The notes under the pieces: model-generated | What the model saw: only the letters and a program-made list of their open reading frames with translations | Told to the model about the DNA's origin: nothing | Database searches by the model: none | In this document: positions 8,788-17,301 of the stretch, in pieces | How the letters are laid out: each line of letters opens with the position of its first letter | Numbering within the stretch: position 1 is the stretch's first letter | Assembly: GCA_038200275.1 (NCBI GenBank) | Contig: JBBPYC010000082.1 | Location: forward strand, 62,001 to 126,000 | From: JBBPYC01 sp038200275 | GTDB lineage: Bacteria > Pseudomonadota > Gammaproteobacteria > Burkholderiales > Burkholderiaceae_C | Length of the DNA: 64,000 nt | Direction of reading: 5' to 3' | Position numbers and translations under genes: made by a program

Positions 8788-9189
8788 TCAACCGCCTGGC
8801 TTCAGCGATTTGGGCCGGGATGGATAGACGTCGAAGGTCTTGCCGTTCACCGTGATCGTCTCGGCTTTGAACATAAGCTCCTTCGGGTCTTTCGAGCGAT
8901 GACCAGTCACGATTGCCGTATCGCCGACTTTGGCCACCCCGTCCACAAAGCCCGCACGTTCGGTCGGCCCCGGCGGGGCGAGGTCGACTTCCCACAGCCC
9001 CTGCGCGTTGCGCAATTCGACATGTGCGTGCGGGTTGCCGAGATGGATTTTCTCAAGCTGCCCCGACATCTGCGTTTCCTCATCCTCGGTCCAGGCCCAG
9101 CCGTGATGCGCAAAAGCGGCGCCGGCAAAGCACAACGCGGTGCCGAGAACGAGGCTGCGCATCGATGAGTAGCAATTCGGTAAGGTCAT
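8788..9189 (-). CDS. Secreted DUF6152-type small protein
   Basis: This 133-residue protein has a clear Sec signal peptide (MTLPNCYSSMRSLVLGTALCFAGAAFAHH), so the mature form begins with a histidine pair followed by GWAW. The rest is a small beta-rich domain (GQLEKIHLGNPHAHVEL, VTGHRSKDPKE) that matches what I know of DUF6152; its function is unknown. The ATG at 9189 follows AAGGAG with good spacing, so the longer frame to 9252 is rejected. Together with the membrane protein downstream it forms a two-gene envelope unit. Confidence 0.65.
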   Translation of the reverse strand: MTLPNCYSSMRSLVLGTALCFAGAAFAHHGWAWTEDEETQMSGQLEKIHLGNPHAHVELRNAQGLWEVDLAPPGPTERAGFVDGVAKVGDTAIVTGHRSKDPKELMFKAETITVNGKTFDVYPSRPKSLKPGG

Positions 9190-9353
9190 GGAAGGACTCC
9201 TTCTTTGCGTGGGGCAAACCGGGGGCTTCGCTGCGGTGCATCGAACAAACAACCACGCCGACAGCGCACGAGCAAATCACCTTAGCGCGAATGCAGCGCC
9301 CACACACGAAGCGTGGCCCATGCAATTCCGCAGGCCCCGCTATCATCGTCCGC

Positions 9354-10316
9354 ATGCCCGACATCATCACCGTCTCGAACCTGCGCAAGAGTTATGCATC
9401 GGGGTTCACGGCGTTGAACGATGTCTCGCTCACGATCCGCCGCGGTGAGATTTTCGCGTTGCTTGGGCCGAATGGCGCGGGCAAGACCACCCTCATCAGC
9501 ATCGTCTGCGGCATCGTGAACCCGACGTCCGGCACGGTCACCGTCGACGGACACGACATCGTCAAAGACTACCGCGCATCGCGTGCGCTGATCGGGCTGG
9601 TGCCGCAGGAACTCACGACCGATGCGTTCGAGACGGTCTGGGATACTGTGTCGTTCAGCCGCGGCTTGTTCGGCAAATCGGCAAATCCCGCCCATATTGA
9701 AAAGACGCTGCGGTCGCTGTCGCTTTGGGACAAGAAAGACAACATGATCCGCACCTTGTCGGGCGGCATGAAGCGGCGGCTGTTGATTGCCAAAGCGTTG
9801 TCTCACGAGCCGCAGGTGCTTTTTCTGGACGAGCCGACTGCGGGCGTCGACGTGGCCCTGCGGCGCGACATGTGGGCGCTGGTGCATGGCCTGCGAACAA
9901 GCGGCGTCACCATCATTCTGACCACGCATTACATCGATGAGGCCGAAGAGATGGCCGACCGCATCGGCGTGATCAGCCGCGGCGAGTTGGTGCTGGTGGA
10001 AGACAAAGTGGCGTTGATGCGCAAGCTGGGCAAGAAGCAACTCACGCTGCAACTGCAACAACCGATGCAGATCCTGCCCGAGGCGCTGATGGGTTTCCCG
10101 CTCGACCTCGGCAGCGACGGCAACGAGCTGAACTACACCTACGACACGAAAGAGGCCGATGGCCACAACCGCATTCCCGAGTTGCTTCACACCTTGAGCA
10201 CGCACCAGATCGGCTACAAGGATTTGAAGACCACGCAAAGCTCGCTCGAAGACATCTTCGTGCATCTGCTGCAGGACCAGCAGCCCGCCGTGCCGAAGCG
10301 TGGTGCGAGCCGGTGA
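9354..10316 (+). CDS. ABC-2 exporter ATP-binding protein (YadG-like)
   Basis: The 320-residue cytoplasmic ATPase powers an ABC exporter together with the next gene. Walker A is GPNGAGKTT (about residues 39-47), the ABC signature is LSGGMKRR (about 138), Walker B is VLFLDEPTAGVD (about 159) and the switch His is in TTHYIDEAEEMADR. A C-terminal extension of about 90 residues follows, as in YadG and DrrA types. A TATCAT box lies a few bases before the start. The stop codon overlaps the permease start (TGATG), so the two are translationally coupled. The exported substrate is unknown. Confidence 0.9.
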   Translation: MPDIITVSNLRKSYASGFTALNDVSLTIRRGEIFALLGPNGAGKTTLISIVCGIVNPTSGTVTVDGHDIVKDYRASRALIGLVPQELTTDAFETVWDTVSFSRGLFGKSANPAHIEKTLRSLSLWDKKDNMIRTLSGGMKRRLLIAKALSHEPQVLFLDEPTAGVDVALRRDMWALVHGLRTSGVTIILTTHYIDEAEEMADRIGVISRGELVLVEDKVALMRKLGKKQLTLQLQQPMQILPEALMGFPLDLGSDGNELNYTYDTKEADGHNRIPELLHTLSTHQIGYKDLKTTQSSLEDIFVHLLQDQQPAVPKRGASR

Positions 10317-11083
10317 TGACGATGAACTGGCAAGCGATCCGCGCGATCTACGGCTTCGAGATGGCGCGCACGCGCCGCACGCTGATGCAGAGCGTGGTGT
10401 CGCCGGTGATCTCGACATCGCTGTACTTCGTTGTGTTCGGCGCGGCGATCGGCTCGCGCATTCAGGAGGTCGGCGGGGTCAGCTACGGCGCGTTCATCGT
10501 GCCTGGGCTGATCATGCTGTCGCTGCTCACGCAGAGCATCTCGAATGCGTCGTTCGGCATCTACTTTCCGAAGTTCACCGGCACGGTGTATGAGCTACTG
10601 TCAGCGCCCGTGTCGTACACCGAGATCCTGCTCAGCTACGTCGGTGCAGCCGCCACCAAGTCGATGATTCTGGGGCTGATCATTTTGGCCACGGCCGGCC
10701 TTTTCGTGCCGCTGCGCATCGAACATCCGTTCTGGATGCTGCTGTTTCTGGTGCTCACGGCCATCACGTTCAGCCTGATCGGATTCATCATCGGCATCTG
10801 GGCCGACGGCTTCGAAAAGTTGCAGGTGGTGCCGCTGTTGATCGTCACACCGCTGGCATTTTTGGGTGGCAGCTTCTACTCGATCGACATGCTGCCGCCG
10901 CTGTGGCAGAAGATCGCGCTGTTCAACCCGGTGGTGTATCTCGTCAGCGGTTTTCGCTGGAGCTTTTACGGCTTGTCCGACGTCAGCGTCGGGCTCAGCC
11001 TGTTGATGACGCTTGCATTCCTGGGCATCGCGCTGGCGGTGGTGGCCTGGATCTTCAAGACGGGCTACAAGTTGAAGAGCTGA
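10316..11083 (+). CDS. ABC-2 type exporter permease (YadH-like)
   Basis: This 255-residue inner-membrane permease has about six membrane helices, with the ABC-2 motif region FLGGSFYSIDMLPPLWQKIALFNPVVYLVSGFRW at about residues 180-214, closely resembling YadH. The ATG at 10316 shares its first base with the stop of the ATPase gene; an in-frame GTG at 10313 and ATG at 10322 are alternatives. It is the membrane half of the exporter. Substrate class (lipid, polysaccharide or drug) cannot be decided. Confidence 0.9.
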   Translation: MTMNWQAIRAIYGFEMARTRRTLMQSVVSPVISTSLYFVVFGAAIGSRIQEVGGVSYGAFIVPGLIMLSLLTQSISNASFGIYFPKFTGTVYELLSAPVSYTEILLSYVGAAATKSMILGLIILATAGLFVPLRIEHPFWMLLFLVLTAITFSLIGFIIGIWADGFEKLQVVPLLIVTPLAFLGGSFYSIDMLPPLWQKIALFNPVVYLVSGFRWSFYGLSDVSVGLSLLMTLAFLGIALAVVAWIFKTGYKLKS

Positions 11084-11415
11084 ACCGATCGCCGGATTGG
11101 AACCGGGGCCCAGCGGGCCGGCGTTTATATTTTCTGAGATCGGATGGGTTCGGCGCAACGGCTCGGATGCGCTGACGGATGCAGGTACAACACGTCTACC
11201 GTGCTGGCCACGTGCCCGCGCCTGGGTCTGCACGCTGCAGGACGTTCATGCTCTCCATCATTCCCTCGTAGGCAGCGAGGTACCAAAGATTCGCTCCCGC
11301 CCGATGCGGATTGCGGCACCGGCTTCGGGGTTGTCCAGAGACGGATGAACGCAGGTTGCGCTTTGCCGGCAAGATGCGGCGCCTTCCCCCATCGATGCCT
11401 TGACCCGGCACCCGC
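11084..11415. other. Intergenic stretch without a convincing gene
   Basis: These 332 bases between the exporter permease and the FtsX-type permease carry only short frames with no recognisable product. An imperfect inverted motif near 11264-11282 (CCCTCG, 7-base loop, CGAGG) sits in a context resembling degenerate dispersed repeats built on ATTCCC-GCG-AGGC-GGGAAT, but it is too decayed to assign. This is where a partner ATPase for the FtsX-type permease would usually be expected, and none is there. Confidence 0.5.
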
Positions 11416-14109
11416 ATGCTCGACTTGCTGAAAACCTTCTCTTGGCAGGAACTGCGCCAGCACTCCTGGCGCAGCGCTGCGGCCGTGCTGTCGGTGTTGT
11501 TGGGCGTGGCGCTGGCGTTCTCGGTTCATCTGATCAATGCCTCGGCGCTCAGCGAATTCACCGGTGCGGTGCGCTCGATCAGCGGCCAGCCGGACTTGCA
11601 GTTGCGCGCCGCCCAGGGCGACTTCGACGAGGCGCTGTTTGGCCGTGTCGCCACCGATGCGCGCGTGCGGGCAGCCGCGCCCGTGCTGGAACTCGACACC
11701 GTTGCGCTCGAGCCCGATGGCGCGCGGCGCTCGGTCACGGTGCTCGGCATCGATGCACTGGTGATGCCGCAATTTGCGCCAGCGCTGATGCCGCAGCTCG
11801 GCGATGGGGCAGACCGGCTTGCGATGCTTGCGCCGCGCAGCGTGTTTTTGAACACCGCGGCGCAGCAAGTGTTGCTGTCCAAAGCAGCCTCTGCCGGTTT
11901 GGCGCAGATTGCAGGTGGAACGGTTCGCCTGCAGTCCGGCCTCGCCTTGCAGGACGTGACCGTGGCCGGCTCGGTCACCGCCGGCGGCGCACCGCTGGTC
12001 GTGCTGGACATCGCAGCGGCGCAGGAGCTGTTCGACCGGCTCGGGCGCCTGAGCCGCATCGATGTGAAGCTGCAGCCTGGGGTCGATCGCGCTGCTTTCC
12101 TGCGTGAGCTGGCGCTGCCGACGGGCGTGTCGGCGGTGCAGCCCGACGCATCCGGCGAGCGTGCCGACAACCTGTCGCGCGCGTATCGGGTCAACTTGAC
12201 GGTGCTCGCGTTAGTCGCGTTGTTCACCGGGGCGTTTCTGGTGTATTCGGTGCTGTCGTTGTCGGTGGCCAAGCGCGCGCAGCAGTTCGCGTTGCTCGGC
12301 GTGCTGGGCGCGACCGGGCCGGAGCGCCTGCGGCTGGTGCTTGCCGAATCGTTGCTGCTGGGCGTGCTCGGCAGTGCGCTTGGGCTGGCGCTGGGCACCG
12401 GGCTGGCGGCGCTTGCGCTGCGCGTGCTTGGTGGTGACTTGGGTGGAGGCTACTTCCCCGGCGTGGCACCGCATTTGCAGTGGGGGCTGGGCGCGGCGCT
12501 CGCTTACGGCGCGCTCGGCGTGGCGGCAGCACTGGTCGGCGGATGGCTGCCGGCGCGCGCGGTGCAACGGATGGCGCCCGCGCAGGCCCTCAAAGGCTTC
12601 AGTTCGGGCACAGGCACAAGCCGCTGGCGCTGGGTCGGGCCGACGTTGATCGTGGCCAGCGTGCTGCTCGCGCTGACGCCGCCGCTGTTCGGCATCCCGG
12701 TGGCAGCCTACATCTCGGTCGCGCTGCTGCTGGTGGGCGGCATCGTCACGCTGCCGTTGTTGATCGCGCTCATCTACGCGCCGCTGTCGCGCTGGGTTGC
12801 GCAGCGGGCGCTGCCGATGCTGGCGGTGGAGCGGGCGCGCCGGGTGCGTGAAAGCGCTGCGGTCGCGGTCAGTGGCGTGGTCGCATCGCTCGCGCTGGCC
12901 GTTGCGTTGACGGTGATGGTCGCGAGCTTTCGCGATTCGGTGACGCGCTGGCTCGATGTGGTGCTGCCGGCCGATCTCTACATTCGCAGCGCACGCTCGA
13001 GCGCCGGGGCCGAGACGGCGTACTTCGCCGACGATTTCGTTCAGGCAACAGCGGCCCTGCCCGGTGTGGCACGCGCCGAGCCGAGCCGGTCACGTGCGCT
13101 GCAGCTCGACGAGTCGCTGCCTGCGGTCAGCCTGATTGCGCGCGGCGGTGCGGACTTCACCCGCAGCCTGCCGCTGGTCGACCGCGCACTGAAGGCGCCT
13201 GAGGGCACCATTGCGGTCTACGTGAGCGAGCCGATGGAAGCGCTGTACGGCGCGCGTCCTGGCGCTGAGTTTCCGCGCCTTCTAGAAGCATTTCCGCCCG
13301 GGACTGCCACCAACACTTCAAAGGCAGCTACATTTTTCGTAGCAGGCGTCTGGCGCGATTATTCGCGCCAGTTCGGTGCGGTCGTTCTGGACCGGGCCGA
13401 TTACATGCGGCTGACCGGCGACGAGCGCATCAACGAAATGCAGATCACCGTGAAGCCCGGCACCGATCTGAATCGGCTGCAGCAAGACATTCGTGCGCTG
13501 GCCCAGCGTCCGAAGACACCTGAGGGCGTCGCTGCAGAAACGAACACCGACGCGCGCACAAACGGCGCTTCGAACGCAGCAGCTGGTCTAGCGGTCGGCG
13601 CCAGCGCGAATGGCGCCTCTGCATCCGACCCCTCCGCCGATCTGCTCGACTTTGCGTCCGCCAGCGAACTGCGTACAGTTTCGCTTCGCATCTTCGACCG
13701 CAGCTTCGCCGTCACCTACTGGCTGCAGGCGGTCGCGATCGGCATCGGCCTGTTCGGCGTCGCGGCCAGCTTCAGCGCGCAGGTGCTGGCACGGCGCAAA
13801 GAGTTCGGGCTGCTTGCGCATCTGGGCCTGACACACGGCCAGATCCTCGCGGTGGTCGCCGGCGAAGGCGCGGCCTGGACGGGCATCGGCGCGCTCGCTG
13901 GGCTGGGCCTGGGGCTGGCGGTCAGCGTGGTGCTGGTGCACGTTGTGAACCCGCAGAGCTTTCATTGGACGATGGACCTGTTGCTGCCCTGGCCGCGCCT
14001 TTTCGCGCTGTGCGCAGCGGTGGTGCTGGCGGGCACTGCCACCGCCTGGATCGCGGGGCGCGCGGCAGCGGGGCGCGATGCGGTGCTGGCGGTCAAGGAG
14101 GATTGGTAG
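11416..14109 (+). CDS. FtsX-like ABC transporter permease, two-unit type, without adjacent ATPase
   Basis: This 897-residue inner-membrane protein has an N-terminal helix and periplasmic domain, a first FtsX core of about three helices (about residues 260-380), further helices near 410-455 and 490-510, a second large periplasmic domain and a second FtsX core from about 770 to the end. Family segments include SFSAQVLARRKEFGLLAHLGLTHGQI. Such permeases work with a LolD/MacB-type ATPase in lipoprotein or lipid export, but none is adjacent. Two inserts look recent: a repeat copy near residues 636-645 and an Ala/Gly/Ser/Asn-rich linker at about 700-740. Confidence 0.85.
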   Translation: MLDLLKTFSWQELRQHSWRSAAAVLSVLLGVALAFSVHLINASALSEFTGAVRSISGQPDLQLRAAQGDFDEALFGRVATDARVRAAAPVLELDTVALEPDGARRSVTVLGIDALVMPQFAPALMPQLGDGADRLAMLAPRSVFLNTAAQQVLLSKAASAGLAQIAGGTVRLQSGLALQDVTVAGSVTAGGAPLVVLDIAAAQELFDRLGRLSRIDVKLQPGVDRAAFLRELALPTGVSAVQPDASGERADNLSRAYRVNLTVLALVALFTGAFLVYSVLSLSVAKRAQQFALLGVLGATGPERLRLVLAESLLLGVLGSALGLALGTGLAALALRVLGGDLGGGYFPGVAPHLQWGLGAALAYGALGVAAALVGGWLPARAVQRMAPAQALKGFSSGTGTSRWRWVGPTLIVASVLLALTPPLFGIPVAAYISVALLLVGGIVTLPLLIALIYAPLSRWVAQRALPMLAVERARRVRESAAVAVSGVVASLALAVALTVMVASFRDSVTRWLDVVLPADLYIRSARSSAGAETAYFADDFVQATAALPGVARAEPSRSRALQLDESLPAVSLIARGGADFTRSLPLVDRALKAPEGTIAVYVSEPMEALYGARPGAEFPRLLEAFPPGTATNTSKAATFFVAGVWRDYSRQFGAVVLDRADYMRLTGDERINEMQITVKPGTDLNRLQQDIRALAQRPKTPEGVAAETNTDARTNGASNAAAGLAVGASANGASASDPSADLLDFASASELRTVSLRIFDRSFAVTYWLQAVAIGIGLFGVAASFSAQVLARRKEFGLLAHLGLTHGQILAVVAGEGAAWTGIGALAGLGLGLAVSVVLVHVVNPQSFHWTMDLLLPWPRLFALCAAVVLAGTATAWIAGRAAAGRDAVLAVKEDW
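13321..13344 (-). repeat. Palindromic repeat copy inside the FtsX-type permease gene
   Basis: Read on the minus strand this begins TGCTACG, runs through a short A-rich loop and closes with GTAGCTG. It matches the hairpin half of the copies at 33311, 53310 and 63331. It is translated in frame as part of SKAATFFVAG, where the permease otherwise reads smoothly. The second half of the element is not clear here. Confidence 0.5.
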
Positions 14110-14257
14110 TGGTGCCCTGCCCATAATGCGGCGGATTCATCTTCGAGTGCTGAGTGCTGGGCGCGCGATGCGATAAGCAACGAGCGTCAGCTGGCACACG
14201 ATACATCGCGCGTGCTGGCAGTACGATCCCAGTGCTGATTATTTGCCCATCTGCCAG

Positions 14258-14983
14258 ATGCAATCGCTGAAAGAGATCATCATCGACTACGGTCGCTCAG
14301 TTCAGCCGCTCGTATTCGAAACGGGCCTGCATGAGTTCCCTTATTCAACAGCCGGGACCGTATTCTTGGTTGGGCACAGAGGCAAGGCCTTCGTGCTGAC
14401 CACCCGGCATGGCTTGCGCCCGGATTCACTCTCTCCGATCTGCGTCTTTCCATCAGACACCTCGCACCAGCTTATTCCTCTCGATGATGTCTTCTTCGTG
14501 CCTCTGGATGACGAACCAGAAGACTACATGGACTTGGTAGTCATCGCGGTAGACACCGCGCGCATTGAGAATGCCGAAGTTGGTGGAGCCCATCTGATTG
14601 CGCTAACGCCGATTCTTACGGGCTGGCCCCAGCAGGCCGCTGAGCTGGTTGTATTGGGGTTCCCGGAAGATCACGCTTTTGTCGATCCAGACACCCAAAT
14701 GCTCCACGCACAGCGAGTCGTGCTGAATGCGCGCTACGTTGGGCTGTCGCCCTTGCCGCATCTTCACGAAGCACGCATCACTGACCCCCATACCCTCAGC
14801 ACGTTCAGCGGCTTCAGCGGCGGCCCTGTCTTTGCTGTTCTGCGTCCACCAGACCAGCCGCCAACAATTGGTCTGTGTGGCATGGCCATTCGCGGAACGA
14901 GTTCCTCAAATGTCATCCACTTCCTGGATCGCTCTGTACTCATCGACGCGCTGAACGTGCGGCTGGGGCGCAGTGCCGCCTAA
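14258..14983 (+). CDS. Trypsin-like serine protease domain protein, possible gene-cassette cargo
   Basis: The 241-residue product has the chymotrypsin-fold triad in order: His51 in TTRHGL, Asp92 in MDLVVI, and Ser187 in GFSGGPVF. No signal peptide is visible, so it is probably cytoplasmic. I do not recognise a specific family; similar stand-alone trypsin-like domains appear in accessory and defence islands. Codon use is visibly less GC-rich at third positions than in the neighbours, suggesting transfer. Its TAA stop lies inside a GCCTAAC box that begins an attC-like sequence. A TTG at 14243 is an alternative start. Confidence 0.7.
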   Translation: MQSLKEIIIDYGRSVQPLVFETGLHEFPYSTAGTVFLVGHRGKAFVLTTRHGLRPDSLSPICVFPSDTSHQLIPLDDVFFVPLDDEPEDYMDLVVIAVDTARIENAEVGGAHLIALTPILTGWPQQAAELVVLGFPEDHAFVDPDTQMLHAQRVVLNARYVGLSPLPHLHEARITDPHTLSTFSGFSGGPVFAVLRPPDQPPTIGLCGMAIRGTSSSNVIHFLDRSVLIDALNVRLGRSAA

Positions 14984-15010
14984 CTCGCGCGTCAAGCCGA
15001 CCGCGTGCGG
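14978..15010 (+). other. attC-like half site overlapping the protease stop codon
   Basis: GCCTAAC at 14978-14984 fits the integron R'' box RYYYAAC, and is followed by TCGCGCGTCAAGCCGACCGC, which resembles the left arm of many attC sites (a CAAGCCGAC core). The stop codon of the upstream gene lies in the box, the usual arrangement for gene cassettes. I cannot find a matching GTTRRRY right arm before the next gene at 15130, so this is at best a half site or a decayed one. Confidence 0.4.
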
Positions 15011-15129
15011 AGGCGTCTTACCAGCAACGACAGGCGACACAAACATGGCGCAGGCTCGGGCAGCGCGGGCCGAGCCTACGAACCCGGCCGTCACGCATGC
15101 CGTAGGTTCTCGCGAAATACCATGCACCA

Positions 15130-16275
15130 ATGGCAACGTTTTCGATCCGCGCATTCCAGGCGTCCGACTGGACAGCCGTCTGGTCCTTGCTGCATCAGAC
15201 TTTCGAAGCCGGCGATACCTATGCGTATGCGCCGGACAGCAGCGAAGCAGACATTCACCGCGCCTGGATCGAATCGCCTGCCGCCACCTTCGTGACCTGC
15301 CTGGAAGACGGCACGTTGGCCGGCACCTACTGCCTTAAAGCGAACCAGCCCGGCCTGGGCGCGCATGTGAGCAACTGCGGCTACGTGGTGGCGCCTGCGC
15401 GGCAGGGCCGGGGCATTGCGGCGGCGATGTGCGAACACTCACAGCGGCGGGCGCTGGCGCTGGGATTTCTGGCGATGCAGTTCAACCTGGTGGTCTCGAC
15501 CAACGTGCGCGCGGTGCGGTTGTGGCAGCGGCTCGGCTTTTCCATCGTGGGCACGCTGCCGCATGCGTTTCGGCACCGCACGCTGGGGCTGGTCGATGCG
15601 TTCGTGATGCACAAGCAACTGGCCAGGGAAGCGCCGGAACTGCTCGCAGGCGATGCGGTGCCGCCAACGAACGACCCGCGATTGCAAGACCGCAGCGACA
15701 GCGTGACGTTGACCGGCCCGCGCGTGCGGCTGCGCGAACTGCGGGCGTCGGATGCCGATGCGCTGGTGACGGCTGCGTCGGACGGCGAACTCTGGAATTT
15801 GCCATTCACGGTCGTGCCGTCGGCGCGGACCGTGCACGACTACGTTCGCAACGCGCTGGACGGCCGCGCCATCGGCAGCATGATCCCGTTCGTGACCGAG
15901 TTGATCCAGACCGGTGAAGTCATCGGCTCGACCCGGTTCTGGAAAATCGATCGCACCCACCGCAAGCTCGAAATCGGCAGCACCTGGATCGCTGCGCGCT
16001 GGCAGAAAAGTTTTGTGAATACGGAAGCAAAGTGGCTGATGCTCGACCACGCGTTCGAGCAGCTGCACTGCGTGCGCGTGCAGTTCACGACCGATGAAAC
16101 CAATGCAAAGTCCCGTGCAGCGATCCTACGGCTCGGTGCGCAGCAGGAAGGCATCGTGCGCCACGAGCGCCTGATGCCGGACGGCCGCAAGCGCAACTCG
16201 GTGCGCTTTTCGATCATCGACGACGAGTGGCCCACGCTGCGCAAGCGGTTGATCGATCGGTTGGCGCGAACCTGA
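15130..16275 (+). CDS. Double GNAT acetyltransferase fusion
   Basis: The 381-residue protein carries two GNAT domains. The first (about residues 1-165) has the acetyl-CoA loop ARQGRGIAAAM at about 95-105 and NVRAVRLWQRLGF at about 126-138. After a linker of about 25 residues the second (about 190-381) begins LTGPRVRLRELRASDADAL and looks RimJ/RimL-like, with WIAARWQKSFVNTEAKWLMLDHAFE replacing the usual pyrophosphate loop. GNAT enzymes transfer acetyl groups from acetyl-CoA to amines; substrates are unknown. Each half resembles proteins that normally occur singly, so this is a natural fusion. Confidence 0.85.
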   Translation: MATFSIRAFQASDWTAVWSLLHQTFEAGDTYAYAPDSSEADIHRAWIESPAATFVTCLEDGTLAGTYCLKANQPGLGAHVSNCGYVVAPARQGRGIAAAMCEHSQRRALALGFLAMQFNLVVSTNVRAVRLWQRLGFSIVGTLPHAFRHRTLGLVDAFVMHKQLAREAPELLAGDAVPPTNDPRLQDRSDSVTLTGPRVRLRELRASDADALVTAASDGELWNLPFTVVPSARTVHDYVRNALDGRAIGSMIPFVTELIQTGEVIGSTRFWKIDRTHRKLEIGSTWIAARWQKSFVNTEAKWLMLDHAFEQLHCVRVQFTTDETNAKSRAAILRLGAQQEGIVRHERLMPDGRKRNSVRFSIIDDEWPTLRKRLIDRLART

Positions 16276-16277
16276 AT

Positions 16278-16304
16278 CGCCCGGCGCAGCGTCGGCGCCG
16301 GGCG
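16278..16304. terminator. GC-rich perfect hairpin after the GNAT fusion gene
   Basis: CGCCCGGCGC at 16278-16287 pairs perfectly with GCGCCGGGCG at 16295-16304 around a 7-base loop, starting three bases after the stop codon. There is no T tract, so it may act as a weak terminator or as a 3'-end stabiliser. Confidence 0.4.
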
Positions 16305-16492
16305 GATTGACCGATCGACCGACTCATTGACCAGCTGAGCGATCTGCTGACTTCGGAAGCCGTCATCCCGGCAACCCCCTTTCCGTCCCTGCAATGAGCG
16401 TCGAACGAGTGAAGCTGCCCCAGTTTCAGCAGGCGCTGCCCCCGGCAAGGGGGTGGCCGGCAGTCAACCGCAGGACGTCAAGGCTGGGGAAA

Positions 16493-17158
16493 TCAATGCT
16501 TCGCGGCTTGATCGCCCCACAGTTCTTTCAATCGCTCATCACGCCCACAGCGATAGCGATAGAAGTTGTAGCGCACCGTGTTCTTCTGGTAGTAATCCTG
16601 GTGGTACTCCTCGGCCGGCCAGAACGTGGTGCCCGCGACGATCTCGGTGACGATCGGTGCCTTGAACGGCTTGGTTTTCTCGAGTTCGGCCTTCGATGCC
16701 TCTGCTGTCTTCAACTGCTCGGCATCCTGCGCAAAGATCGCAGAACGATACGAATGACCAACGTCGCAGAACTGGCGGTCTTTCACTGTCGGATCGATCG
16801 TGCGCCAGAAATGGTCGACGAGTTGCTTGTAGCTGACCTTGCTCGGATCGAAGTCGATCTTCACGGCTTCGGCATGGCCGGTGTCGGTATGCGACACCTG
16901 CTCATAGGTGGGCTTGTCGGTGCGCCCACCGGTGTAGCCGGAGGTGGTCGACAGCACGCCAGGCACCTTGTCGAAGTCCGACTCAACGCACCAGAAGCAG
17001 CCACCCGCGAAGACCGCCGTGGCGGTGTTCGCCGCAGCCGGTGCAGCCTGGGTTGTCGCTGGGGTGCCGATCGCGGTTTGCGCAGCGACGAAGGGGCTGG
17101 CTGTGGCAAGCAGCAGCGCTGCGCCAAGCGCACGGTGCAGAGACGAAGGAGTCAACAT
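16493..17158 (-). CDS. msrA: Peptide-methionine (S)-S-oxide reductase, secreted form
   Basis: MsrA reduces methionine-S-sulfoxide in proteins. The 221-residue product has a signal peptide (about residues 1-26) and an Ala/Thr-rich linker, then the domain with the catalytic Cys54 in GGCFWC. GYTGG, HTDTGHAEAV and the C-terminal YHQDYYQKN region complete the active site. Export to the periplasm is inferred from the signal peptide; most MsrA proteins are cytoplasmic. The ATG at 17158 follows AGAGGA; the longer frame to 17272 is rejected because it would bury the signal sequence. Confidence 0.93.
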   Translation of the reverse strand: MLTPSSLHRALGAALLLATASPFVAAQTAIGTPATTQAAPAAANTATAVFAGGCFWCVESDFDKVPGVLSTTSGYTGGRTDKPTYEQVSHTDTGHAEAVKIDFDPSKVSYKQLVDHFWRTIDPTVKDRQFCDVGHSYRSAIFAQDAEQLKTAEASKAELEKTKPFKAPIVTEIVAGTTFWPAEEYHQDYYQKNTVRYNFYRYRCGRDERLKELWGDQAAKH

Positions 17159-17301
17159 GGTTTGTCCTCTTTGATGGAGTCGATGATCTGAAAAGCGCGT
17201 CGTCGCAGGTGCTCGGCGCAGCCGACCCGGGTCGGCGCTTGAGCAGCGGCTATCCTGTCGGACTGTATTCATTACGCCAGCTTGAGCAAGAAAGTTACGC
17301 C

